A stretch of DNA of 64,000 nt from Calothrix sp. 336/3 (GTDB lineage: Bacteria; Cyanobacteriota; Cyanobacteriia; Cyanobacteriales; Nostocaceae): assembly GCF_000734895.2 (NCBI RefSeq), contig NZ_CP011382.1, positions 1,900,700 through 1,964,699 of the forward strand, in the 5' to 3' direction. How positions within the stretch are numbered: the stretch's first letter is position 1; each line of letters starts with the position of its first letter. The position numbers were made by a program, and so were the translations under genes. This document shows positions 54,477 through 63,962 of this stretch, piece after piece. Under the pieces are notes generated by a model that worked only from the letters and a program-made list of their open reading frames with translations, searched no databases and was not told where the DNA came from.

Positions 54477-54784
54477 AAAGGCTTTTCTTGATGAGACTGA
54501 TACATTTTGACCATTGCCCGTAATTGGGCGATTTCAGTTGCCATATCTAGCACTATTGAGGCTCCGACTAAGTTTAGTCCCAAGTCTCGACGTAACCGTT
54601 GAATCTGAGCAATTCGCGCGATCGTATGGGAATGCAACATACTACCAATTGGTTCGATTATGCCTAACTCAACATAAACCTGTAAAACTGTAATTGAAGT
54701 CTCAGTCATCAATGCGGCATATTCAAAGCTGTAGAGTTGCTCACCATCCAGGGAGACCACGGTTTTTGAAAGGCTGAAACTCAT
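54473..54784 (-). CDS. cbpM: chaperone modulator CbpM
   Basis: This 103-aa MerR-like HTH protein ([28 protein letters not shown]) continues with [41 protein letters not shown]. This is the CbpM pattern. CbpM binds the J-domain of CbpA and blocks its co-chaperone and DNA-binding activity. It follows the DnaJ-like gene with a 4-bp overlap and overlaps the ion channel start by 4 bp. Confidence 0.85.
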   Translation of the reverse strand: MSFSLSKTVVSLDGEQLYSFEYAALMTETSITVLQVYVELGIIEPIGSMLHSHTIARIAQIQRLRRDLGLNLVGASIVLDMATEIAQLRAMVKMYQSHQEKPL

Positions 54785-55725
54785 AACTTAATCTCCTCTA
54801 ACTGGACACGGGGGTTAAAGCTGGTATTTGCCTGGATTTTTTCGTAGTATTCTTCCTCAATTGGACTCAGGTCTTGGGGTGTGACAATCTGAAGTTTGGC
54901 GAACAAGTCACCTCGTCCACCTTTTGGCAATGTCCAACCTTTACCCCGCAGTCTCAGCGATTGCCCCGAACGCACCCCTTTGGGAATTTTCATCGTCACG
55001 CTACCATCAGGGGTTGGCACTTTGATTTCTGCCCCTAAAACTGCTTCATCAGGTCGAATTGGAATGTCACAAACCAGGTTATTATCCTCAAATCGAAAGA
55101 AGGAATGTGGTAACACTTCGATAGTTAAATATAAATTGCCACGCTGTTGAGAGAATGGACTAGGACGACCTTTACCCTTGATGCGAATTCGGCTTCCTGA
55201 TTTTGCCCCTGGGGGAATACGAACATTGATGGTTTCGTCGTCGAGTTGTAGTCGCTTCTGGACACCGTGGAATGCCTCAGAAAACGTGAGTGCGATCGCA
55301 GCTTCTGTATTCGGTGCAGGAGCTTGGGAACGAAATCCATCACCAAAACCATCAAAGCCACCAGTAGAGGTTGTACGTCTAGATCGACCTAGCAGATCGT
55401 TGATAAAGGAATCAAAGTCTCCATATTGATCGAAGTTGCTCGTCGCAGCATTAGTTCCCCTAGGTGATGCTGCTTCAGTGTAACCAGGATTATTCCAGTG
55501 CTGACCAAACTGGTCATACTTTTGCCGCTTTTCTGGATCAGAGAGTACCTCATTTGCTTCATTGAGGTCTTTGAACTTTGCCTCTGCGTCTTTATCTCCA
55601 GGATTGAGGTCAGGGTGATATTTGCGGGCAAGCTTACGGTAATCTCGTTTAATTTCTTCAGGGGTTGCGGTTTTGCTGACTCCCAGGATGGTATAATAAT
55701 CCTTAAAATCCGTTGCAGTAGGCAT
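54781..55725 (-). CDS. cbpA: DnaJ-class co-chaperone CbpA
   Basis: This 314-aa protein has a J-domain at residues 8-75 ([20 protein letters not shown] with HPD in [13 protein letters not shown]). A Gly/Phe-rich linker follows, then a DnaJ C-terminal domain without the zinc-finger ([40 protein letters not shown]). The absence of the cysteine-rich zinc module and the adjacent cbpM identify it as CbpA-type. It stimulates DnaK/Hsp70 and, in relatives, binds curved DNA under stress. It is first of a three-gene overlapped operon (cbpA-cbpM-channel). Confidence 0.9.
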   Translation of the reverse strand: MPTATDFKDYYTILGVSKTATPEEIKRDYRKLARKYHPDLNPGDKDAEAKFKDLNEANEVLSDPEKRQKYDQFGQHWNNPGYTEAASPRGTNAATSNFDQYGDFDSFINDLLGRSRRTTSTGGFDGFGDGFRSQAPAPNTEAAIALTFSEAFHGVQKRLQLDDETINVRIPPGAKSGSRIRIKGKGRPSPFSQQRGNLYLTIEVLPHSFFRFEDNNLVCDIPIRPDEAVLGAEIKVPTPDGSVTMKIPKGVRSGQSLRLRGKGWTLPKGGRGDLFAKLQIVTPQDLSPIEEEYYEKIQANTSFNPRVQLEEIKL

Positions 55726-55746
55726 TACTGACCTCTCAAACGTGAG

Positions 55747-56004
55747 TTATTCTGTCGAGGGTACACTATAGATTTTCATAATCGAATCCAGCAGCTTCAG
55801 AGCATCTGGTTTGGTGCGCTGAAATGAATTACATCCAATAATCGAGCCGAAGCCACCACCCCCTTGAATCGCCCGAACTTCTTGGAGTAGAGCCTCATCT
55901 GTATGGGTAGCTCCACCTGAAAAAATCGCAATTCTTCGACCATTGAATGTACATTGGACAACATGACGGACTCGATCAATCGGGGTAGCAATGGGAATCT
56001 GCAT
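55747..56004 (-). pseudogene. 3' fragment of a class I (FbaB/DhnA-type) fructose-bisphosphate aldolase
   Basis: The 85 residues ITPIDRVRHVV-like to the stop include FNGRRIAIFSGGATHTDEAL and GGGFGSIIGCNSFQRTKPDA, then LKLLDSIMKIY. This is the C-terminal phosphate-binding part of FbaB/DhnA aldolases (GGNGSIIGRNxFQR). The catalytic Lys lies further upstream and is missing. At about 56005 the sequence switches to an ABC-transporter gene in a different frame. The ATG here is internal to the native gene. It cannot be an active aldolase. Confidence 0.75.
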
Positions 56005-56009
56005 TTTAC

Positions 56010-57172
56010 AGATAAGTTCTCAATTAAAATTCTTTGATAGTTAGGGGTTTGGAGTGTGATATTTTCTAACGCTAAACAATTTTCTACAGGAGAGGGTGCA
56101 TTAGTAGTAATTTCAGTTTTGATGGTTGGCTGTTCACTACCATCAGGCTGGTTCACTGTTGAGTCGCTAGTCTCCAAAAATTCCAAAAAACTGTATAAAC
56201 GTTCAACACCTGCGCCAAAATTAGCCAGGGACTGAAAGCGTGACACAATTAAGTTGAGGGAGAAAAAGACCCGGATGAAAGCTCCTTGTGCCTCGGTGAC
56301 TTTACCAACTTCTAACTCACCTGCAAAAATGCCAGGTGCCACCACAATGGCAGGGAGAATAAAGGGAATAAATTCATAGGCATTAGTTAATATATTGAGA
56401 TTTAGTTCCCAAAAAATTAAGCGTTTGAAGTTGTCAAAAACTTCTAAAAATTTGCCTCGAATTCGATCAGATTCGTACTGCTCTCCCTGGTAGAATGCGA
56501 TCGCTTCCGCGTTCTCTCGCACTCGCACCAAGCTAAACCGGAAATCAGCCTCTTTTTTCAGCCGTTCAAAGTTAAGTCGATTAAGGGCTTGCCAAATACC
56601 CCAACTGTTGTCAAAGTACCAACCAGGGCATAAAATACCAAAAACCAGATTAACGGTTGAGAAATACCCCACAGCACACTGCTAAAAGCTCCAATCGCTA
56701 ATAATGAATCAACTACTGCCAACAGCAATGCTAGGGACTCATAGGTAAAGCTTTTGACATCTTCAGTAATCCGTTGATCGGGATTATCAATTTCGGCATG
56801 GTCATAATTTAGGTTATAAAATGCTCGATTTTGGAAATAGCGATCGCTAAAATAGTTTGTCAGCCATTGCCGCCATTGTAAGCCCAAGCGATCGCGTAAA
56901 TAAACGTAGCCTGCATAGAGTGGGGCATAAACGGCTAATGTCCCTGTAAACACCAGAATCGTTTGCCAAAATCTCGCTTCATCTTGGGCAGATAGTGCCG
57001 AAATTAGCACGCCTCGCTTGTTGTTGAGCAACACACTCAGCCCGGTGTAGCCCAAAGATAACAGAATGACTAACAGCAGTAGTCCGCGTGCATACCATTT
57101 TTCGTCGCTCGACCAGTAAGATTTAGCGATCGCCCAGAATCTTTTAAGTATAATTAAGTTAAATCGTTGCAT
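56010..57172 (-). pseudogene. SbmA/YddA-type ABC transporter gene, frameshifted and lacking the ATPase domain
   Basis: From ATG 57172 (MQRFNLIILKRFWAIAKSYW) the frame runs through the membrane domain (LQWRQWLTNYFSDRYFQNRA, YDHAEIDNPDQRITEDVKSF). It shifts after GKPLI at about 56586, where one nucleotide is missing, and continues LNFERLKKEADFRFSLVRVR, ENAEAIAFYQGEQYESDRIR, FGAGVERLYSFLEFLETSDS. The ABC domain begins LENITLQTPNYQRILIENLS and is cut there, before Walker A; the aldolase fragment follows. Relatives (ABCD-like, about 570-600 aa) export or import peptides or vitamin B12. This copy is dead twice over. Confidence 0.75.
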
Positions 57173-57337
57173 TGATTGTGAACCATACAAAGTTAATCAG
57201 CTATTCAAGATAAGCTGAGAACAGCATTGAAACTGCAATGCGAGAATTATTACTATGTGGCACGACTGGCTGCGTCGTTTGAGATTGAGGACTAATCATT
57301 TGATTCCTGGGTTGAATAGGCGATCGCGGTGAATTTA

Positions 57338-58132
57338 TTAAATAATTGATCGCACCACTCCACCCTCTACGCGCAAAGCAGCACCATTAATCGCAGATGC
57401 CAAGGGACTAGCAACAAATGCAACTAATGCCGCGACTTCAGAGGTTGAAGCAAATCGCTGAATCAGTGAAGATGGACGAGTCTTAGTAAAAAAATCTTTC
57501 TCAACTTGTTCGGGTGAAATATTTTGCTCCTTGGCAAACCCCTGGATGAAAGTTTCTATTCCTTCAGAACGGGTTGGACCTGGCAATACGGTATTGACTG
57601 TGACATGGCTGCCTGCGGTTGTTTCAGCTAAACCACGACTCAACGCTATTTGTGCAGTCTTTGTCACCCCATAGTGAATCATCTCAACGGGAATATTCAA
57701 ACCAGACTCACTAGAAACGAAAATAATCCGTCCCCTATTTTCCTTGAGCATGAGGGGTAAGTAATGGCGTGATAGTCGTACACCGCTCATCACATTGACT
57801 TCTAGAATATTCATCCACTCCTCATCAGAAATGTCTTCAAATGCTTTGGAGGCATAGATTCCCAAGTTATTCACCAGAATATCGACGAATGGCGCTTGTT
57901 GAATCGTTGCTTCAACTCCTGCTTGGGTTCCTAAATCAGCGACAATTCCTTGAGTTACAGCATTTGGGACACTTTGCCCAATACTCTCAAGGGCATGGTT
58001 TACACGCTCTTTAGTTCTGCCATTGACAATCACCTTCGCTCCTTCTTGAGCAAATATAGTAGCGATCGCTAGTCCAATTCCGGCGGTTGAACCACTCACC
58101 AATGCAACCTTATCTGATAGTTTGAGATCCAT
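57338..58132 (-). CDS. short-chain dehydrogenase/reductase
   Basis: This 264-aa SDR has the cofactor motif SGSTAGIG near residue 14, NNLG in DILVNNLGIY, the catalytic Ser in FVSSESGLN and YGVTKTAQ (YxxxK) near 158. A NADP preference is possible from NGRTKERV after beta2. Relatives act on 3-oxoacyl or steroid-type substrates. The start ATG is 96 bp downstream of the MDR oxidoreductase gene in opposite order on the same strand, so they may be co-regulated. Confidence 0.85.
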   Translation of the reverse strand: MDLKLSDKVALVSGSTAGIGLAIATIFAQEGAKVIVNGRTKERVNHALESIGQSVPNAVTQGIVADLGTQAGVEATIQQAPFVDILVNNLGIYASKAFEDISDEEWMNILEVNVMSGVRLSRHYLPLMLKENRGRIIFVSSESGLNIPVEMIHYGVTKTAQIALSRGLAETTAGSHVTVNTVLPGPTRSEGIETFIQGFAKEQNISPEQVEKDFFTKTRPSSLIQRFASTSEVAALVAFVASPLASAINGAALRVEGGVVRSII

Positions 58133-58228
58133 AAGTATTTTGCTTTAATTCTAATATTTGTTAATTCAGCGATCGCCGTGAGTAAAGTACCTGTTGTAAA
58201 TGCCAGCACAACAAGCTTGGGAGGCAAG

Positions 58229-59230
58229 CTAATCCAATTTCACCACCATCTTGCCAACATTTTTTCCTTCAAATAGTCCGATGAACGCGCTCACTGCTTG
58301 CTCGATTCCGATTACCACTGTTTCTTTATTCTTCAGTTTTCCGTCTCGGAAATATTTACCTACTTCCTGTTCAAATTCTTGCTGATGAGCTAGCCAATCA
58401 CTAACAATTAGTCCCTTCATCGTTAACCGTTTAGTAATCATGTTAAATAGATTAGAAGGACCAGGCTGCTTCTCCTGATTGTAACCAGAAATGCCGCCAC
58501 AAGCGATAATCCGCCCATGCACTTTTAATACTGAGAGCGCTGCTTCAAGCATTTCACCTCCCACATTATCAAAATAGACATCAATGCCATCTGGAACCTC
58601 TCGGTTCAATTGTTCGAGGATAGGAGCGGCTTTATAATCAAAAGCAATATCAAATCCACATTCTTCCTGTAGGAACTTGACTTTTTCCATGGAACCTGCT
58701 GAACCGATCGTACGGCATCCACGCAATTTGGCTAGTTGCCCAGCCACACTTCCCACCGCACCTGCGGCTCCCGAAATAAAAATCACGTCGCCAGCTTTGA
58801 CGTTTACCAAATTTAATCCCACCCAAGCAGTCATACCCGTCATCCCAAGGGCACCGAGATAAACTGATAATGGTTGCACCTCCTGGCTGACTAGATGCAA
58901 CTCTTTTGGTGCTGCGATGAAGTATTCTCGCCAGCCAAAGCTGGAAGTCACAATATCGCCTTGATTGAATTCTTTAGCCCGTGACTCTAATACTTCGCCA
59001 ACTGCACCGCCATTAAGCGGTTTGCCTAATTCAAAAGGTGGAACGTATGATTTCCTGTCGCTCATACGACCACGCATATATGGGTCAACTGACATATAGA
59101 GATTGCGAACAAGTACCTGCCCATCTTGAAGTGGCTGTAGTTTGGTTTGCGCGATCGCAAAGTTATCTGCGTTGGGCAGTCCGTTAGGGTAAGAAACCAG
59201 CACAACCTCGCGACTGATTACATCTGTCAT
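58229..59230 (-). CDS. NADP-dependent MDR oxidoreductase (CurA/leukotriene-B4-dehydrogenase type)
   Basis: The start at ATG 59230 (MTDVISREVVLVSYPNGLPN) has CAGGAGC at good spacing; the upstream in-frame ATG at 59251 is less likely. The protein is 333 aa. It has SMDPYMRGRMSDRKSYVPPF at the front, the Rossmann motif SGAAGAVGSVAGQLAKLRGC, YFDNVGGEMLEAAL, and RLTMKGLIVSDWL. These are typical of zinc-free enone/alkenal reductases such as CurA. It reduces alpha,beta-unsaturated carbonyls, in line with oxidative-stress detoxification. Confidence 0.85.
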   Translation of the reverse strand: MTDVISREVVLVSYPNGLPNADNFAIAQTKLQPLQDGQVLVRNLYMSVDPYMRGRMSDRKSYVPPFELGKPLNGGAVGEVLESRAKEFNQGDIVTSSFGWREYFIAAPKELHLVSQEVQPLSVYLGALGMTGMTAWVGLNLVNVKAGDVIFISGAAGAVGSVAGQLAKLRGCRTIGSAGSMEKVKFLQEECGFDIAFDYKAAPILEQLNREVPDGIDVYFDNVGGEMLEAALSVLKVHGRIIACGGISGYNQEKQPGPSNLFNMITKRLTMKGLIVSDWLAHQQEFEQEVGKYFRDGKLKNKETVVIGIEQAVSAFIGLFEGKNVGKMVVKLD

Positions 59231-59348
59231 AATTTGCTCCTGATTATCCACCTTTTCAGTAAACTTACTTAAATGCTTTGACTAAAGCCTCAAACTGCAC
59301 ATGCAGTGACTTGTCGTGGTGCGAAATAGGTGGGATTTCGTCAAATAC

Positions 59349-59615
59349 TTACTTCCCAGGGGAATTTAGGGAGGGAATTGATTTGAATAAATCCCAAGTG
59401 CATTCGTAATTGTCGGTTGTCAACATTCGCCCACCCCGCAGCGAATAGCCATCGGTAGGGTTCCCGGCTCCATCCATACTTCCCCCCACGACGGGCTTTA
59501 CCTCCAAAATGAAAATATTTTCCCCACAGAAGTCATCGTCGCGGATCATGAAGGCTGCGGCTGCCAAAGAGCCAATACCACCGCCTAATAAATAAGCATT
59601 CGGTTCATGAAGCAT
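59349..59615 (-). pseudogene. N-terminal fragment of oleate hydratase
   Basis: This 88-aa frame (NAYLLGGGIGSLAAAAFMIR, then NIFILEVKPVVGGSMDGAG, LRGGRMLTTDNYECTWDLFK, SIPSLNSPGK) has the FAD-binding GxGIxSLAAA and the RGGRML/YECTWD signature. This is the oleate hydratase (myosin-cross-reactive antigen) family. Full members are 550-650 aa; about 85% is missing. The stop follows PGK directly, where relatives continue. The two MDR genes flank it on the same strand. Confidence 0.75.
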
Positions 59616-59664
59616 CTCAATTAACTCCCAAATAAGCGTGATTGATGCTGAATTTTGGAGCGTA

Positions 59665-60693
59665 TTAAAGCCGCACCATCACTTTAATTGCTTCTCGTCC
59701 ATCCATTGCCGCATAACCACCTGGAACACCATCCAGATCGACCGTCAGATCCAACACGGGGGAGGGATCGATTTTCCCTGCAAGCACATCTGCTAATAGT
59801 TCCGGAATATAAGCCCGCGCAGGCGCAACACCACCCCGCAAGGTAATATTTGAGAGAAACATCCCTGCCAATTTCACACTGCCATGTGGGACACCGACAT
59901 AACCAATCGTGTCACCTGGACGTGTAATCCCAATCGCCGTACTGAAAGAAGATTCCGTGCCTACACATTCCAAGACTGCCTCAGCACCGCCTTTAGTCAT
60001 CTCTTGCACTTCATCAATCGCCTGTTGATCGCGGCTTTTTACCACATCGGTAGCACCAAAGCGGCGGGCAATTTCAATGCGTTTTTCATGTTTGCCCAGT
60101 AGAATGATTCGAGCGGCTCCCAGTCGTTTTGCAGCTAAAACGCCGCACAGTCCCACCGCCCCATCGCCAACCACTGCCACTGTCGAACCTGCTCGGACTC
60201 CAGCAGAAATAGCCGCATGATGTCCAGTTGCCATCACATCTGTGAGCGGTAGAATTGCGGTGAGTAAGGCATCGTCGTTTTCCACTTCCCTAGGAATTTT
60301 TACTAGTGTGGCATCGGCAAAGGGAGCGCGCACAGCTTCTGCTTGTCCACCATCGTTGGTTCCACCCCAAAAGCCACCTTGGATACAGGAAGTTTGTAGA
60401 CTTTTGCCACAAAATTCACAGGAGCCATCCGAAAAAGCAAACGGAGCTAGTACGCGATCGCCCTTTTTCAAATTTCGCACATCCGAACCAACCGTTTCGA
60501 CAATACCCATCCATTCGTGACCTGTGCGCCATCCCGGTTTCCAATCATCTGACCCTCGGTAAAACCACAAATCGGAGCCACAGATGCAGGCATGGGTAAT
60601 CCGCACAACGGCATCTGTTGGCTCTTGAATCGTAGAGTCGGGAACGGTTTCGACCCTTACATCACCAGGAGCATAATAGACAGTTGCTTTCAT
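59665..60693 (-). CDS. zinc-dependent alcohol dehydrogenase family protein
   Basis: This 342-aa protein has the catalytic zinc region CICGSDLW...GHEWMG, structural-zinc-type cysteines (CEFCGKSLQTSC) and the Rossmann motif VVGDGAVGLCGVLAAKRLGA with IGKHEKRIEIARRFGA. It is of the threonine/sorbitol-dehydrogenase-like MDR group. The substrate is unknown. Such genes recur beside universal-stress-type clusters. A good Shine-Dalgarno (ACAGGAAAAT) precedes the ATG. Confidence 0.85.
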   Translation of the reverse strand: MKATVYYAPGDVRVETVPDSTIQEPTDAVVRITHACICGSDLWFYRGSDDWKPGWRTGHEWMGIVETVGSDVRNLKKGDRVLAPFAFSDGSCEFCGKSLQTSCIQGGFWGGTNDGGQAEAVRAPFADATLVKIPREVENDDALLTAILPLTDVMATGHHAAISAGVRAGSTVAVVGDGAVGLCGVLAAKRLGAARIILLGKHEKRIEIARRFGATDVVKSRDQQAIDEVQEMTKGGAEAVLECVGTESSFSTAIGITRPGDTIGYVGVPHGSVKLAGMFLSNITLRGGVAPARAYIPELLADVLAGKIDPSPVLDLTVDLDGVPGGYAAMDGREAIKVMVRL

Positions 60694-61309
60694 AATCGAT
60701 TTTCCTGTTATGAATAGTTAGAAGTATGGATTTTGTAACTTGCAATTCTTTTCTGTGAAAAGTTTTTAAATACAAGTGTTGAAAATCAGTTTTGTACTTG
60801 AATTTCATCCACTTTAATTAACTGCTATTCAAGTAGCTTGTAGCTTGATTAATGTTTTTGTTCCAGCAGCATCAGTAAGTGAAACTGCCATCATCACACC
60901 ATTTGAGTTCTGTGCAGTCAAAACTTCAGTTGGTGAATCAATCGTGTGAGCGTAAGTTACTTCCTCTAGAATATTTTGCTTATGAAAATTACGCAAAGTG
61001 CTATTGAACCGGCAATAAAAAATAAATCATCATTGATAATTAATTTATTGGGTTGATAAAAATTCAAGTAACTCTTTCGTAGCTTTATGCTCTGTTTCTG
61101 TAGAGTTTTTACCATCTATCTTAGGTTATAAAGGTGAATATCTTGGGAGGTAGAGACATCTCTAATTTGTTAGTCTGCAAAGTTAATATTTTGCCAATTA
61201 ATGTATTAGAATTAGTAGCTACATCCGATTAAGATCTGATTCGCACAGAAAATCTTAAGGAGACTCAATCCATTACCAGGTTTCAGTTTCAGCGAAAAAT
61301 TGCTGTATT
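60694..61309. other. gene-poor spacer with one orphan 3' coding scrap
   Basis: On the minus strand 60987-60829 reads ILEEVTYAHTIDSPTEVLTA and QNSNGVMMAVSLTDAAGTKT, then LIKLQAT and a stop. There is no start and no recognised family; it looks like the end of a lost small protein gene. Nothing else is visible up to the IS701 end. Confidence 0.35.
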
Positions 61310-62753
61310 ATCCCTCTTTTGTTACTTTAGGAAGAGAAAAATTGACAAGAGGTTCAACTAGCAACAGAGAAACTGACTGGAGAAGCGCGAAAATCATTCA
61401 TAAAGTTGATTAATTTCAAAAAGCAACGCTTCATACCAGGAATGTTAAATACTGTGAGCCAAGGTTGAATCAAACAGTAAAAAATATAGGGTTGAATGAG
61501 CAATCTCAGATTATTTAAGGCACTCTTCCATGTGGTACCAGATTCCCAATTAGGATGTTGACTATATTGAGAACTATTAAAGTCTATTGAGGAAGGTAAT
61601 TCTGAACTAGATGTTGATTGATTTTGGACATGAAGTTGAAAATAAGTAGCCTGAATGCTAACGAAAAGGTAAGCACTAAAAATGATTTCCCACCAGCGTT
61701 CAATACTTTCATAATCAGTTAGACGAAAATCAGCCCAACCTAGTTCATTCTTAACTTGTTTAAAACCATATTCAATCCAATTTCTTAAACTATAAAGTTG
61801 CGCGACATTCAGTGACAAATCAGTTGATAAATTTGTCATGATGTACCAACTTTCATCTCCCGTAGGGTCGGGTGCATTCATCTTACTGATTTGGTAGTAT
61901 CTGGTACGGCGACGTTTACCAAAAATAATTTCTCTCAAGTAACGAGTTTCAGTTTGACGATGTGAAAGCTTTTGCTCATAAGCTTTCCAGCGATTATAAC
62001 GTTTTCGGCTTCCTGGGGGCATCAACACTCCATGATTGGAGCGAATTGCTACGATAAACTCTAGTTCTAATTTTTCTAAACATCTAATTACATCTCCACT
62101 CTCACCATATAGGCTATCCGCTAACACTAATTTAATTTTGAAACCCCATTCTTTCAACTCTTGAATAATCTCTATTGCTATTTGGGGTTTACTCTTATAT
62201 TTATCGCCTTCTCTTAAGCGATTTCTCGGTTTAAATATTTGGAACATTAGAGGATAAGTAATCCCATCTACTACACCATAAGCATTTACAGATACTATTC
62301 CATTCTCTGTCTTGCCTAAGTTTCCGATATATTGACTAGTCACATAATCTGTTGATTTTGCCTTTTTCTTATCCCCGGTTTCGTCAATACATAAAATTAT
62401 TTCTCTTTCTCCAATAAACCTTTTGATCAACCACAGCCTAATTTCTCTTAACTTTTTGACATCCCACAGTGCATCTCTCAAAAAATGATGTAGTGTTTGG
62501 CTATCTTTTAACCCCACTGTTTTAGCTATTAGGGGTAGGGTTTTTCGCGGGATTTCTGAAACTATGCCCAAATGTAAGAATTTGAAAGCTTCAAAATGCC
62601 TTACATCCTCAAATACTGAATAATAGTGCTGGCAGTAGTTATCTATGAATGCCACTGTGCTTACTGGCTGTCTGCGCGGCGTAACCATTCCTATTACTTA
62701 CTTTGTCTGCTTTTTTTCTGATTATACTCTCCCCGTAGTAACAAAAGAGGGAT
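61310..62753 (-). mobile_element. IS701-family insertion sequence
   Basis: The terminal inverted repeats ATCCCTCTTTTGTTACT at 61310-61326 and, on the other strand, at 62753-62737 match perfectly. Length is 1444 bp, with one intact transposase gene. TTA is present just outside both ends (GTATTA and TTATAC), possibly a short target duplication. The right end abuts a miniature element. The element's termini are the source of the non-autonomous copy at 16661-16837. Confidence 0.85.
61354..62688 (-). CDS. IS701-family transposase
   Basis: This 444-aa DDE transposase has the first Asp in IILCIDETGDKKKAK, the second in LVLADSLYGESGDV, and the Glu region RNWIEYGFKQVKNELGWADFRL. The pattern DETGDKKKG/K-ADSLYG-IE..FK is diagnostic for IS701/IS4-related families of cyanobacteria. 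No stop or frameshift, normal length, so it is probably active. It could also mobilise the 177-bp derivative at 16.7 kb. Confidence 0.9.
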   Translation of the reverse strand: MVTPRRQPVSTVAFIDNYCQHYYSVFEDVRHFEAFKFLHLGIVSEIPRKTLPLIAKTVGLKDSQTLHHFLRDALWDVKKLREIRLWLIKRFIGEREIILCIDETGDKKKAKSTDYVTSQYIGNLGKTENGIVSVNAYGVVDGITYPLMFQIFKPRNRLREGDKYKSKPQIAIEIIQELKEWGFKIKLVLADSLYGESGDVIRCLEKLELEFIVAIRSNHGVLMPPGSRKRYNRWKAYEQKLSHRQTETRYLREIIFGKRRRTRYYQISKMNAPDPTGDESWYIMTNLSTDLSLNVAQLYSLRNWIEYGFKQVKNELGWADFRLTDYESIERWWEIIFSAYLFVSIQATYFQLHVQNQSTSSSELPSSIDFNSSQYSQHPNWESGTTWKSALNNLRLLIQPYIFYCLIQPWLTVFNIPGMKRCFLKLINFMNDFRASPVSFSVAS

Positions 62754-62859
62754 TATACCAATTCACAATTCGCAATTCGCAATTCGTAATTAATAAATCC
62801 TGGTTTGACAAGGGTTTTAGAGCTTGGATATGTTTCAGGATTTTCGTGAAATGGTATTA
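62754..62859. repeat. miniature element with TATACCAATTCAC-type ends, copy 2
   Basis: The left end TATACCAATTCACAATTCGC runs into heptamer repeats (ATTCGCA). The right end, read in reverse, is TAATACCATTTCACGAAAAT. This is the same structure as 16569-16660, including TTTCAGGATTT before the right end. It abuts the IS701 element on its left. Confidence 0.55.
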
Positions 62860-63000
62860 GCTTAAATTTCTGAAACCATTATAAGGCTTTAGTTTTAAAA
62901 TTAGCTCTGATAGCACCCTGACTTGAAAAAGGCAGTAGGGAAAAAGCTTTTTCATACCTTCTGGTGTATGCAGTTCATGACGGCTACTTAATTAATTTGG

Positions 63001-63062
63001 CGATCGCCCCCTGGGCGGCTCTCCTTGGGAGCATCACCTCTGGTGCTGCGCTCTGTGCGATC
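63001..63062. repeat. small dispersed repeat cluster with HIP1-like ends
   Basis: CGATCGCCCCCTGGGCGGCT followed by CTCCTTGGGAGCATCACC and GGTGCTGCGC contains several tight hairpins (CCTTGGGAG, CACCTCTGGTG) bordered by CGATCGC. It explains an apparent open frame here. Otherwise 62860-63214 shows no gene. Confidence 0.5.
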
Positions 63063-63214
63063 GCATTAATCCTGTTCCAAGATGACCTCATTACAGAGGT
63101 ATCTAAAAAATGCTCTTGTACTTATGAACCTAACGTATTGATTTATATAGTTGTCTCTTCTTCTGGAAAATCGTTCTCAAGTTTGACTCCAAAAGGTAAA
63201 GTGTCAAAGCCTAT

Positions 63215-63532
63215 TTATTCTAGAGTTAGAATCGCATTTTCTACTTCAACATTAGTGATTTTTTCTCGCTCAACTAGGGATAGAAATAGGTTATATACAT
63301 CCTGGTACTGTTCGCTAACATATGCAATCCAATTATTTTGATAAGCAAGTGCATCATGGAGTGCCATGACTATTTCTGTATAGGGGTCGTCCATATACAT
63401 ATCATGTAAAGAGCGCATTTTTCGTAATATACTATCAGCAAAAACCGCAGCTACCGGTTCTCCTGTACATGTGGAGAGTTGTTTTAAATCTGATAATAAA
63501 GACTTAGTAATTTCGACTGCACTTATTTCCAA
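63215..63532 (-). CDS. small hypothetical protein
   Basis: A 105-aa, mainly helical, acidic protein (VEITKSLLSDLKQLSTCTGE, VAAVFADSILRKMRSLHDMY, EIVMALHDALAYQNNWIAYV, VYNLFLSLVEREKITN). It has no known motif and no membrane segment. Codon and residue use look real. It is not in an operon: the nearest gene is the IS701 transposase. Confidence 0.5.
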   Translation of the reverse strand: MEISAVEITKSLLSDLKQLSTCTGEPVAAVFADSILRKMRSLHDMYMDDPYTEIVMALHDALAYQNNWIAYVSEQYQDVYNLFLSLVEREKITNVEVENAILTLE

Positions 63533-63962
63533 TATAGCTTACTCGTTATCCATCCAGACTCTCCCTTAATTATTTTGGTTATTTTGCAATTAGAAATGGG
63601 CATTATTTTGAGATAGATTTACTAGTTTAATTTTACATCTTGTTATTGGCTTATTGTGCTTGACAACGCAATAAGCTTGGAAGATAGAAAATCGCTTTTT
63701 TTCCGCAATGCTTCCCGCAAGGTAGAAGTATGGAACGCTATCGGACGATGTTTACCTGTAAGCGAGCTGACAAAAGACCTCCGGACACACAAGACTAGCT
63801 TCTACCCTAAGTCCCGCTTCGCCTATGTGAAAGGAACTGGTAAGCTAGCTTGCGGCAACACTGCGCGTACACTAACGCAATTTTATTGCGTCAATACTGT
63901 TAGTACAAAAACAAAGATGGTGCTTATATCTACTCTTTACTCGTAGAGGAATTTTGTATGAG

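Noticed and set aside
62964..63341. Open frame of 125 codons on the plus strand
   Set aside because: Its N-terminal half is a translated hairpin-rich dispersed repeat with HIP1-like ends, and its C-terminal half is antisense to the better-looking gene at 63215-63532.
63656..63946. Open frame of 96 codons near the right edge
   Set aside because: Composition is irregular (Cys, Thr, Lys-rich without pattern), there is no ribosome binding site, and the middle resembles non-coding GC-rich repeat sequence (GTAAGCTAGCTTGCGGC hairpin). No protein-like conserved block is seen.
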